Source: Collinsella aerofaciens (GTDB lineage Bacteria; Actinomycetota; Coriobacteriia; Coriobacteriales; Coriobacteriaceae). From it: DNA of 33,166 bases. The position numbers were made by a program, and so were the translations under genes. The stretch spans positions 1 through 33,166 of the forward strand of contig NZ_WQPL01000046.1 in the NCBI RefSeq assembly GCF_018785245.1, given 5' to 3'. Positions 24,922 through 33,166 of the stretch are shown in pieces (position 1 is the stretch's first letter; each line of letters starts with the position of its first letter). Under the pieces are notes generated by a model. It searched no databases, had not been told where the DNA came from, and saw only the letters and a program-made list of their open reading frames with translations.

Positions 24922-24991
24922 AAATGGGACGGGCCCCAGATTGCCCATGCGCGCAAAAGTGCGTCTCGGCAATCTGGGGCCCGTCCCATTT
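24922..24991 (-). terminator. Very long-stemmed terminator after pyrG-xerD
   Basis: Positions 24922-24945 and 24968-24991 are perfect 24-bp reverse complements, starting AAATGGGACGGGCCCC. The 22-base loop holds a small inner hairpin. On the minus strand the stem ends in TTTTT. It lies about 30 bases after the xerD stop and shields the mraZ promoter. A 14-bp AT palindrome (24993-25006) sits next to it. Confidence 0.85.
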
Positions 24992-25022
24992 AATATTTAT
25001 AAATATGCAGGTCAGCGAGGTG

Positions 25023-25964
25023 CTAGCGATGTGCTAGCGGATGCGCCGCCAGATAGACCTCGGTCAGTTGCGTTCGGTCGACATGCGTGTAGACCTGCGT
25101 GGTCGAAATATCGGCATGGCCCAAAATCTCCTGCAGCACACGCAGGTCGGCACCGCCCGCGAGCATGTGGGTGGCAAAGGAGTGGCGCAAGGTATGGGGA
25201 TGGAGCCCCACCAGCCCCACCTGACGCCCATACCGCTCGCATATCGCATGCACGGCCTGGCGCGACAGACGGCGGCCGTTCTTATTTAAAAAGACCGCCG
25301 AGGTCTCTGTTCCGCGGGCATGGGCCGCCAAGCGAGAACGCCCCTCAGTTACATAGAGCGCCAGAGCTCGCGCCGCGCTTCCCACCAGCGGGGACAGGCG
25401 TTCCTTTGAGCCCTTACCGCGAACGAGCACAAAGCCATCGTCGATATGGATATCGCCCACATCGAGCCCCACCAACTCGCTCACACGCAAACCACATCCG
25501 TAGAGCACTTCCAAGATGGCATGGTCGCGCAAGCCCATCTCGCCCTCGGGGAAGTCTTGATCGAGCAGCGCCGAGACATCCTCCACCGATAGATACTCCG
25601 GCAAACGCTCAGCCTTTTTAGGCAGGCGCAACGCCGCCGTTGGATTTTGGGCCACAGCCCCATCGCGCACCAAAAAGGCATGCAGGCCCTTCACGGCCGC
25701 AAGCGCACGCTCCACCGAGGCATCGGAATAGCCCCCATCGCGACGGTCGGCGACAAAGCCCTCCACGACCCGACGGGTCACCTCTTCAAAAGACACAATA
25801 CCCGCCCGCTCCAGATAGGCGCAGTACGTCGTCAGGTCACGACGATAGGCCGCAATCGTGTTGCGCGCCAAACCCCGCTCGACCGCGAGGTAATCGAGAT
25901 ACTCCCCCGCCGCCACGGCGAGCGACGAGGGAGTAGCTTCGGTATGTTCCTTATTCGCCGGCAC
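25023..25964 (-). CDS. xerD: XerC/XerD-type tyrosine recombinase
   Basis: A 313-residue tyrosine recombinase that resolves chromosome dimers at dif during division. The N-terminal SAM-like DNA-binding domain spans about 15-100 (EYLDYLAVERGLARNTIAAYRRDL). The catalytic residues are visible: Arg in YGCGLRVSEL, the Lys region RGKGSKER, HxxR in HPHTLRHSFATHML, His in EILGHADISTTQVYTHV and the Tyr nucleophile in the same block. XerD is favoured over XerC by length and the LGHADISTTQVYTHV motif, but the two are hard to separate. The start is placed at GTG 25964, 2 bases after the pyrG stop; the open frame upstream lies inside pyrG. The ribosome binding site is weak, so coupling is likely. Confidence 0.92.
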   Translation of the reverse strand: MPANKEHTEATPSSLAVAAGEYLDYLAVERGLARNTIAAYRRDLTTYCAYLERAGIVSFEEVTRRVVEGFVADRRDGGYSDASVERALAAVKGLHAFLVRDGAVAQNPTAALRLPKKAERLPEYLSVEDVSALLDQDFPEGEMGLRDHAILEVLYGCGLRVSELVGLDVGDIHIDDGFVLVRGKGSKERLSPLVGSAARALALYVTEGRSRLAAHARGTETSAVFLNKNGRRLSRQAVHAICERYGRQVGLVGLHPHTLRHSFATHMLAGGADLRVLQEILGHADISTTQVYTHVDRTQLTEVYLAAHPLAHR

Positions 25965-25966
25965 CC

Positions 25967-27634
<1,668 letters not shown>

Positions 27635-27750
27635 TTACCTGCGCTTCCCGTAGAAGTTGTCCATACACATCTTACGGGTCTTCATTGTAATACTCGCAAC
27701 GCGCGCCGCACGCATTTTTTCTTACGCGCAATCGCATTTCTCTATCTCGA

Positions 27751-27782
27751 AACAAAACGCCGCCCAGTTGCCCAGGCGGCGT
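27751..27782 (-). terminator. Terminator after the winged-helix gene
   Basis: ACGCCGCC (27757-27764) pairs with GGCGGCGT (27775-27782) around a 10-base loop. On the minus strand the stem is followed by TTTGTTTC. It separates the regulator gene from pyrG. Confidence 0.75.
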
Positions 27783-27806
27783 CGTTTCCACTATGAATGT
27801 GCGCTG

Positions 27807-28145
27807 TTATCGATCGGCGACTTCGTCCTTGATCAAGTCCTGCACGAGCATACCGGCACGGATGCCCTCTAGATACCATTCGCCACGCTCCGTAAGACAA
27901 ATACCATTTGCGAGCTGGCCGCCGTCGTCGCTGTAGCGCGAGACGACCTCAATGATGTCTTCGGATTCCAAGCGTTCAATTGCCGCGCGGGCGCGATACG
28001 GAGACACCCCCACACGCTCGGCAAGCGTCTTCCGCGAAAAGCCATAAAATCCGCCGTTGTCTTCGGACTGCTGTGCGATCTCCATCAGCACCTGCACCTC
28101 GACACGCTTCATATCGTTGACACTCGCACGACCCTTGCCAGCCAT
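27807..28145 (-). CDS. Small winged helix-turn-helix protein
   Basis: A 112-residue predicted DNA-binding protein. The pattern GFSRKTLAERVGVSPYRARAAIERLESEDIIEVV at about 43-76 is a classical winged HTH, with the wing in the following SRYSDDGGQLANGICLTERG segment. A helical C-terminus (YLEGIRAGMLVQDLIKDEV) could support dimers. No ligand domain is visible. The ATG at 28145 has GAGGAGG 7 bases upstream; the frame is open to 28235. It is a single gene with its own terminator and a leader with two inverted repeats, so self-regulation is plausible. It may belong to a MarR-like or related group; the targets are unknown. Confidence 0.8.
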   Translation of the reverse strand: MAGKGRASVNDMKRVEVQVLMEIAQQSEDNGGFYGFSRKTLAERVGVSPYRARAAIERLESEDIIEVVSRYSDDGGQLANGICLTERGEWYLEGIRAGMLVQDLIKDEVADR

Positions 28146-28164
28146 GGCAGCCTCCTCAAACCGA

Positions 28165-28229
28165 GCACGGGCATCACCTGCACCGTGCGCGACCGGCACA
28201 CCCCATGATGGCCGGCAACATCCATCATG
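28165..28229 (-). promoter_or_regulatory. Two inverted repeats in the leader of the winged-helix gene
   Basis: CATGATGG (28204-28211) and CCATCATG (28222-28229) are perfect 8-bp arms with a 10-base spacer. GCACGG (28165-28170) and CCGTGC (28183-28188) form a second dyad nearer the gene. A possible -10 TACAAT lies further upstream on the minus strand (near 28270) without a good -35. The dyads could be operators or leader hairpins. Confidence 0.5.
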
Positions 28230-28337
28230 CGGCATCCCCGCAAAAGGATGAAACAGTTAGGGTTATTGTATACCGCCCAAATCGCTTATAGGCAGGTAAA
28301 CGGGCTATTTTTAGGTTAAACGGTAGCTTTGTTGATA

Positions 28338-28375
28338 AAAGGGGCACACCGAATGTATATCCGATGCGCCCCTTT
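28338..28375 (-). terminator. Terminator after the DUF1846 gene
   Basis: AAAGGGGC (28338-28345) pairs with GCCCCTTT (28368-28375) around a 22-base loop that itself can pair weakly (CACCG/CGATG region). On the minus strand the stem runs into TTTT. It lies about 20 bases after the stop codon. Confidence 0.8.
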
Positions 28376-28394
28376 CAGACCAATTTATCCAGGC

Positions 28395-29876
28395 TTAGCG
28401 GTGGAAGAAGCCACGGCGCTCGAACTTGGGCTCGCAGCACACGTTGATGCCCAGCTTGCGCAGCACCGTCTCGTCCGTCGGCGAGATGATCACGCTAAAG
28501 AAGGCATCGCAGCCACGCAGCTGCTCCAGGCCCGAAAGGACGCGGGCCGCCGTCTCGCTCGTTGCCGAGGTGATAGAGAGCGCCATAAGCGTCTCGTCGG
28601 TGTGCAGGCGCGGGTTCTTGCTACCCAGGAAATGCGTCTTGAGCTTGCTGATAGGCTCGATCGCCTCATCGCTAATGACCTCGAGCTCAAGGTCAACGCC
28701 CGAGACATGCTTAAGTGCATTCATGATGAGCGAGCTCGCGGCGCCCAGGCGCGTGGAAGTCTTGCCGGTCACCACGGAGCCGTCGGGCATGACCATGGCG
28801 CCTACGGGGCCACCCGTCAGCTGCTCCCTGGTAAGGGCGGCCGAGCGCGCCGGCGAGTAGTTCTTGTCGATACCGGCCTTCTTCATAATAATCTTGAGAC
28901 GGTCGACTTGCTCATCGCCCACGCCGGTACGGCGCACATTTTCGACCGCGGTAAAGTAGCGGCGGACGATCTCCATCTTGGAAGCGTCGCGGCAGGCATC
29001 GTCATCGGTGATGGCAAAGCCGACCATATTGACGCCCATGTCCGTGGGGCTCTGGTAGGGGCTCTTGCCCAGGATCTTTTCCATCAGGGCACGGACCACC
29101 GGGAAGGCCTCGACGTCGCGGTTGTAGTTAACCGTAGTCTTGTTATAGGCCTCCAAGTGGAAGGAGTCGATGATATTGGCATCGTCAAGGTCGGCCGTGG
29201 CGGCCTCATAGGCGATGTTGACCGGATGCGTGAGGGGCAGATTCCAGACCGGGAAAGTCTCGAACTTGGCGTAGCCGGCGGCGGTGCCGTGCTTGTGCTC
29301 GTGATAGAGCTGAGACAGGCAGGTGGCGAGCTTGCCCGAGCCAGGGCCGGGAGCGGTGACCACAACGAGCGGACGAGTGGTCTCGACAAACTCGTTCTTG
29401 CCGTAGCCGTCGTCGGACACGATCAGGTCGACATCGTGCGGATACCCCTCGATGGGATAGTGCAGCTTGGCGGGAATGCCGAGCGCGTTTAGGCGATTAC
29501 GGAAGACGTCAGCGGCGGGCTGGCCTGCATACTGGGTGATGACCACGGCCGCGACAGCAAAACCATTGCCGCGGAACAGGTCGACCAGGCGCAAAACGTC
29601 CTCGTCATAGGTAATGCCCAGGTCGCCACGGGCCTTATTCTTCTCGATGTGGTTCGCGTTAATCGCGATGATGACCTCAACGTCATCGGCAATGCTCTTG
29701 AGCATGCGGAACTTGCTGTCCGGTTCAAAACCCGGCAGCACGCGGCTCGCATGATAGTCATCGAATAGCTTACCGCCAAACTCCAAATAGAGCTTGCCGC
29801 CAAACTGCGAGATGCGCTCCTTAATGTGAGCAGCCTGCAGCTCGATATACTTCGCGTTGTCGAAACCCTGGCGCAT
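28395..29876 (-). CDS. DUF1846 (UPF0371) family protein
   Basis: A 493-residue protein of the DUF1846/UPF0371 family, which is widespread in Firmicutes and some actinobacteria and has no settled function. The N-terminus GFDNAKYIELQAAHIKERI leads into GGKLYLEFGGKLFDDYHASRVLPGF, a hallmark of the family. APGPGSGKLATCLSQLYHEH at about 200-220 looks like a P-loop (GxxGxGK) in which Leu replaces the usual Ser/Thr, so nucleotide binding is possible. Members are cytosolic; there is no signal or membrane segment. ATG 29876 is chosen: GGGAG lies 6-7 bases upstream and the family start fits. ATG 29900 has no site and would leave almost no leader. It is a single gene between two terminators. Confidence 0.93.
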   Translation of the reverse strand: MRQGFDNAKYIELQAAHIKERISQFGGKLYLEFGGKLFDDYHASRVLPGFEPDSKFRMLKSIADDVEVIIAINANHIEKNKARGDLGITYDEDVLRLVDLFRGNGFAVAAVVITQYAGQPAADVFRNRLNALGIPAKLHYPIEGYPHDVDLIVSDDGYGKNEFVETTRPLVVVTAPGPGSGKLATCLSQLYHEHKHGTAAGYAKFETFPVWNLPLTHPVNIAYEAATADLDDANIIDSFHLEAYNKTTVNYNRDVEAFPVVRALMEKILGKSPYQSPTDMGVNMVGFAITDDDACRDASKMEIVRRYFTAVENVRRTGVGDEQVDRLKIIMKKAGIDKNYSPARSAALTREQLTGGPVGAMVMPDGSVVTGKTSTRLGAASSLIMNALKHVSGVDLELEVISDEAIEPISKLKTHFLGSKNPRLHTDETLMALSITSATSETAARVLSGLEQLRGCDAFFSVIISPTDETVLRKLGINVCCEPKFERRGFFHR

Positions 29877-29908
29877 ATATGGCTCCCGTCCCGTTTCCAT
29901 TTAATGTT

Positions 29909-29921
29909 CTAGGCGATTATA
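29909..29921 (-). promoter_or_regulatory. Probable -10 box of the DUF1846 gene
   Basis: A perfect TATAAT on the minus strand (29921-29916) predicts a transcript start near 29909, about 33 bases before ATG 29876. No acceptable -35 is found at 17 or 18 bases (GTATCG), so an activator or an extended contact may be needed. Confidence 0.55.
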
Positions 29922-29960
29922 ACGGAGCCCGCCCTCCCCGATACCCAGACCATCAACAGG

Positions 29961-30331
29961 CACCAACCAAACATCCGTCAAACCTCTTGTCGGACATATT
30001 TGGTGCAAACTAACCTGACCCCATTGCACCGCCCCATAACACCAACAATGGCAGCGCCGCAGGTGGAGCAAAAGTCAGCGAAAGCCCGCCAGAGCGAGCA
30101 AGGTGACGTGAAAGAGGAGGGCATAGGCCTTTTGGCCATGCCCGACGATTGAACGTCAGATTGCCGCTCTGGCGGGCTTGCAGCGTCGAGTGGTTCCGGC
30201 GTTTGGTAAAACGCCGGAACACAAGAGCGCCCCCTCCCGCGCACGGAACGGAAGGGGCTAAAGGTAGGAGTCTACCGGTGGGTTGACCCCACCGGACAGA
30301 CGATGACCAGATGATCCCTTACAGGATCGTC
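29961..30331. repeat. Gene-free stretch with nested inverted repeats
   Basis: Several dyads lie between the transporter and the DUF1846 gene. GGTGCAA (30002-30008) pairs with TTGCACC (30024-30030). AAGCCCGCCAGAGCG (30082-30096) pairs with 30165-30179, extends imperfectly by TGACGT/ACGTCA, and encloses GGGCAT-A-GGCC-TTTT-GGCC-ATGCCC (30119-30143). GTTCCGGCGTTT (30193-30204) pairs with 30209-30220, CCGGTGGG (30275-30282) with CCCACCGG (30288-30295), and GACGAT (30299-30304) with ATCGTC (30326-30331). None is followed by a clear T-run. It may be a dispersed extragenic repeat or a structured RNA. A minus-strand frame (29978-30244) looks non-coding. Confidence 0.65.
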
Positions 30332-30360
30332 AAGGTTTCCGTGGGGTACCCGTTGGGTAC

Positions 30361-31839
30361 TTAGAGCAACACGCAGGCGACGGTCAGGATGATGGCGCAG
30401 ACGACGGAGAGCGCGACGATGAGCTTAAGGGCAAACTTGAGCCAGGTCGTCCACTCGATCTTGGCCAGGGCGAGACCGCCCATGATGGCGCCGGAGGTCG
30501 GGGTGAACAGGTTCACGACACCTATGGCGGCGGAGAAGATCATGACCATGACCTCGGGCGAGAAGCCGAGCTTAACAGCCAGCGGTCCCATGATGGGCAT
30601 GGAAACGGTGGCCATACCGGAGGTCGAGGGGATCAGGAAGGACAGGCCGAAGTAGACCAGGAAGCTCATGGGAGCGAAGATCACGCCGGACAGGCCAGCC
30701 AGAGCATTGGCGGCAGCGTCGAGGACGAAGACGTCGAGGCCGGTGTTAGCCATGAGGACGGAGATACCACGGGCGAGGGCGATGACGAGAACAACGGACA
30801 TCATGTCGGCAGCGCCGGTGATGAAGGTGTTAACGATCTGCTTCTCGGACAGGCCACCGATGATACCGATCAGGACGGCCATGAGGAAGAACCAGGTGGA
30901 AGCCTCGTCGAAGTACCACTGGCCAATGGGCAGGCCGGTGATCAGGGCAGACCAGCCCTGGACGACGGCGTTACCGTCGGCGTCGTAGACAGCGCCAGCG
31001 TCGAAGAAGTTAGCGACGCCCTCGTTGAGGTCGGCCAGCGGAATGAAGCCGACGATCATGACGACGAAGGTGAAGGCAAAGGCGATCAGAACACCCTTCT
31101 GACGACCGGTGAGCTTGACCTCATTGTGAACCTCGGAAGCAGCCTTGCCGTGAGCCTCTTCAGCGTCCTTGAGCTCCTGCATCGACAGGATGGTGGAACC
31201 CTTGTCAGCCTTGACCTTCTTGGCATAGCTCATGACGAAGAAGATGGACATGGCAGTGGTAACAATCCACAGGACGGCACCGAGGCCGATGATGATGGAC
31301 TGGTTGACCTCAATGCCAACGCCGGTCAGAGCGTCGACGGCAGCGCCGACGGCGAACGGGTTAACCGTGGAGCCCAGGCAGCCGCAGCCAGCGCCGAGCA
31401 GGACGGTGGCGGCACCGACCATCGGGTCGAAGCCAGCGGCCATCATGGTAGCGGCGAGCAGGGCGTAGAAGGGAACGGTCTCCTCGCACATACCATAGGT
31501 GGTACCACCGAGGGAGAAGATGAGCATCAGCACGGGAATGAGCATAATCTCGTTGCCCTTAAGCTTCTGCACCAGAACGGCGATGCCGTTGTCCAGGGCG
31601 CCGGTCTCGGTCATCATGCCGAGGAAGCCGCCCAGGATCATAACGAAGAGGCAGACGGGCAGAGCGTCAGCGAAGCCCAGGATCGGGGCGGTGCAGAAAT
31701 CGCTCAGGCGGGCTGCGGTAACCGCGCCGCCGGACGTGCCGGAGACGATAACGGTAATCACTGCAACAATTGCCAGCAGAGCTAGAAGAATGGTGAACGA
31801 TGAAGGCATACCGCGCTTTTTCTTAGCGGTCTCAGTCAT
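30361..31839 (-). CDS. YfcC-family transporter, probably arginine/ornithine exchanger
   Basis: A 492-residue membrane protein with about 12 hydrophobic segments and the YfcC/DcuC-like fold, with two inverted halves. Typical blocks are MILGGFLGMMTETGALDNGI, the loop SLGGTTYGMCEETVPFY, LLGAGCGCLGSTVNPFAVG, and near the end FLIPSTSGMATVSMPIMGPLA plus NLFTPTSGAIMGGLALA. A cytoplasmic loop of about 60 residues separates the halves. The family is best known for basic amino acid and C4-dicarboxylate transport. Following arcA and ornithine carbamoyltransferase, arginine/ornithine exchange is the likely job; that is inference. ATG 31839 is chosen because GGGGGG lies 9 bases upstream; ATG 31848 is too close to it. 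Confidence 0.88.
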   Translation of the reverse strand: MTETAKKKRGMPSSFTILLALLAIVAVITVIVSGTSGGAVTAARLSDFCTAPILGFADALPVCLFVMILGGFLGMMTETGALDNGIAVLVQKLKGNEIMLIPVLMLIFSLGGTTYGMCEETVPFYALLAATMMAAGFDPMVGAATVLLGAGCGCLGSTVNPFAVGAAVDALTGVGIEVNQSIIIGLGAVLWIVTTAMSIFFVMSYAKKVKADKGSTILSMQELKDAEEAHGKAASEVHNEVKLTGRQKGVLIAFAFTFVVMIVGFIPLADLNEGVANFFDAGAVYDADGNAVVQGWSALITGLPIGQWYFDEASTWFFLMAVLIGIIGGLSEKQIVNTFITGAADMMSVVLVIALARGISVLMANTGLDVFVLDAAANALAGLSGVIFAPMSFLVYFGLSFLIPSTSGMATVSMPIMGPLAVKLGFSPEVMVMIFSAAIGVVNLFTPTSGAIMGGLALAKIEWTTWLKFALKLIVALSVVCAIILTVACVLL

Positions 31840-31940
31840 GGTTCTCATCCCCCCTTCATAAATCATTTAACTTTCTCGCGCGAAGCGGATCTTCCGTGCC
31901 GTGCCCACCGCCCGACGCGAGATATTTACCAGACAAAGCC

Positions 31941-31970
31941 GCTCGGGGTGTGCAGCAAGACACCCCGAGC
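31941..31970 (-). terminator. Hairpin between ornithine carbamoyltransferase and transporter
   Basis: GCTCGGGGTGT (31941-31951) and ACACCCCGAGC (31960-31970) form an 11-bp perfect stem with an 8-base loop, 16 bases after the stop. On the minus strand GGCTTTGTC follows, a poor T-tract. Partial termination or processing would lower transporter expression relative to the enzymes. Confidence 0.65.
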
Positions 31971-31986
31971 GAGATGCTAGATGCTC

Positions 31987-32982
31987 TTACTTGAGCGTGG
32001 CGTACATGACAGCCTTAATGGTGTGCATGCGGTTCTCGGCCTCGTCGAAGACCTTGGAAGCGGGGCTCTCGAAGACCTCGTCGGTGACCTCCTGCTCGGT
32101 GATGCCGAACTGCTCGCACTTCTCGGCGCCAATGGTGGTGTTGGTGTCGTGGAAGCTGGGCAGGCAGTGCAGGAAGATGGCGCCCGGGTTGGCCATAGCC
32201 ATGACCTCGGAGGTAACACGATACGGGGTGAGCTGAGCGATACGCTCGGCCCAGACCTCGTCGGGCTCGCCCATGGAGACCCACACGTCGGTGTAGATAA
32301 CGTCGGCACCGGTGACGCCGTCCTTGACGTCGGTGGTCAGCTTGATGGTGCAACCGTTGGCCTCGGCGATGGGCTTGCAGGCCTCGATGACGTCGTCGGC
32401 GGGCATGCACTCCTCGGGGCCGCAGGCCACGAAGTTCATGCCGAGCTTGGAGCAGACGACCATGAGGGAGCGAGCGACGTTGTTCTTGCAGTCGCCCATG
32501 AAGACGAGGGTCTTGCCCTTGATGTCGTAGTTGAAGTTCTCCTGGACGGTCAGGATATCGGCGAGCATCTGGGTGGGATGCCACTCAGTGGTCAGGCCGT
32601 TCCACACGGGCACGCCGGACTTAGCAGCGAGCTCCTCGACGTCGTCCTGGGCAAAGCCACGGAACTCGATGCCGTCATACATGCGGCCGAGAACGCGGGC
32701 GGTGTCCTCGATGGACTCCTTCTTGCCCATCTGCGACGAACCGGGATCGAGATAGGTCACGCCCATGCCCAGGTCCATGCCGCCGACCTCGAAGGCGCAG
32801 CGGGTACGAGTGGAGGTCTTCTGGAAGAGCAGAACGATGTTCTTGCCCTCGAGATAGCGATGCGGAACGCCAGCGCGCTTCATATCCTTGAAGTTCTTGG
32901 AGAGCTTGAGCAGGTACTCGATCTCCTCGGTGGTGAGGTCGAGAAGCTTGAGGAAGCTACGGCCGGAGAGGTTAACACCCAT
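31987..32982 (-). CDS. arcB: Catabolic ornithine carbamoyltransferase
   Basis: A 331-residue enzyme that, in the arginine deiminase pathway, splits citrulline with Pi into ornithine and carbamoyl phosphate. Carbamoyl phosphate binds STRTR (57-61); other conserved blocks are the HPTQ motif, DVWVSMGEP for ornithine, and HCLPSFHD with the catalytic Cys. HCLP followed by FHD and the N-terminal [10 protein letters not shown] are typical of catabolic (ArcB) forms, but ArgF cannot be excluded on sequence alone; the flanking arcA decides. AAAGGA is about 8 bases upstream of the ATG. It follows arcA by 105 bases with a hairpin in the gap. Confidence 0.95.
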   Translation of the reverse strand: MGVNLSGRSFLKLLDLTTEEIEYLLKLSKNFKDMKRAGVPHRYLEGKNIVLLFQKTSTRTRCAFEVGGMDLGMGVTYLDPGSSQMGKKESIEDTARVLGRMYDGIEFRGFAQDDVEELAAKSGVPVWNGLTTEWHPTQMLADILTVQENFNYDIKGKTLVFMGDCKNNVARSLMVVCSKLGMNFVACGPEECMPADDVIEACKPIAEANGCTIKLTTDVKDGVTGADVIYTDVWVSMGEPDEVWAERIAQLTPYRVTSEVMAMANPGAIFLHCLPSFHDTNTTIGAEKCEQFGITEQEVTDEVFESPASKVFDEAENRMHTIKAVMYATLK

Positions 32983-33003
32983 GGTTCGATTCCTTTCGAA
33001 GAA

Positions 33004-33075
33004 ATGAATTACGTAAGTATCAGTGTTGCCCGTTTAACGGGCGAAGCCGGTGCGGTTGTAGGGGGACCGCACCGG
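33004..33075 (-). promoter_or_regulatory. arcA-arcB intergenic hairpin and palindromes
   Basis: CCGGTGCGGT (33047-33056) pairs with ACCGCACCGG (33066-33075) as a 10-bp stem just after the arcA stop; no good T-run follows, so partial termination or RNA processing is likely. Next comes GCCCGTT-T-AACGGGC (33028-33042), a perfect palindrome, and ATGAATTACGTAAGTAT (33004-33020), which loosely resembles an ArgR box. Confidence 0.5.
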
Positions 33076-33087
33076 AAACGGAAAGAC

Positions 33088-33166
33088 TTAGAGGTCCTCG
33101 CGCCAGAAGGGCATGCTCATGCAGCGCGGGCCGCCGCGGCCGCGGGAGAGCTCGGCGGAGGGCACG
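33088..33166 (-). CDS. arcA: Arginine deiminase, C-terminal end (cut by window edge)
   Basis: Only the last 25 codons are in the window, ending at TAA (33090-33088). The peptide contains ELSRGRGGPRCMSMPFWRED, the invariant C-terminus of arginine deiminase, which includes the catalytic Cys of GGPRCMSMP. The enzyme hydrolyses arginine to citrulline and ammonia, the first step of the pathway continued by the neighbouring carbamoyltransferase. The 5' part and the operon promoter lie outside the window. Confidence 0.92.
   Translation of the reverse strand, partial: VPSAELSRGRGGPRCMSMPFWREDL

Noticed and set aside
24497-25621. Plus-strand frame of 374 codons across the mraZ-xerD gap
   Set aside because: It crosses the terminator, promoter and antisense xerD; the product is Pro/Arg/His-rich with no family pattern.
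29978-30244. Minus-strand frame of 88 codons in the hairpin-rich gap
   Set aside because: It runs through several perfect stems, has no domain pattern and no good ribosome binding site; structured non-coding DNA explains it better.

Overview
The window looks like a chromosomal segment of a high-GC actinobacterium of the class Coriobacteriia, most likely Collinsella or a close relative. This is inferred from gene order and protein character, not from a database search. The supporting signs are an actinobacterial-type FtsZ T4 loop (GEGGGTGTG), a division cluster without ftsA but with sepF, yggT and divIVA, and the neighbouring arginine deiminase genes. Nearly every gene lies on the minus strand; only a small nitroreductase at the left end is on the plus strand.

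Read in the direction of transcription (right to left), the window starts with the 3' end of arcA (arginine deiminase), catabolic ornithine carbamoyltransferase and a YfcC-family transporter, each separated by a hairpin. A 480-base gene-free stretch full of nested inverted repeats follows. Next come a DUF1846 protein, a small winged-helix regulator, and the pair pyrG-xerD, which ends in an exceptionally long-stemmed terminator.

The core is a division and cell wall (dcw) cluster: mraZ, rsmH, ftsL-like, ftsI, murF, mraY, murD, ftsW, murG, murC, murB, ftsQ, ftsZ. murE is missing from its usual place between ftsI and murF. The mraZ control region is rich: a well-formed promoter (TTGAAA, 17 bases, TATTAT), an array of TGGGG repeats that resembles MraZ boxes and is also a textbook G-quadruplex motif, two near-identical 15-base palindromes, and an element shared with the ftsZ upstream region.

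After ftsZ comes the ylm-type string pgeF (ylmD), yggS (ylmE), sepF (ylmF), yggT (ylmG), divIVA. A complete phosphate uptake set, pstS-pstC-pstA-pstB-phoU, sits between pgeF and yggS. pgeF and pstS overlap by four bases, and a Pho-box-like direct repeat lies upstream of pgeF, so a phosphate-regulated operon headed by pgeF is likely. yggT has no ATG, GTG or TTG at its expected beginning and probably starts on ATC or ATT.

The genes work together in three blocks: arginine fermentation, septal peptidoglycan synthesis with Z-ring assembly and anchoring (SepF and DivIVA in place of FtsA), and high-affinity phosphate import. No rRNA, tRNA, CRISPR array or insertion sequence was recognised. The best candidates for new biology are regulatory: the mraZ control region, the phosphate operon placed inside the division cluster, and the structured intergenic elements.
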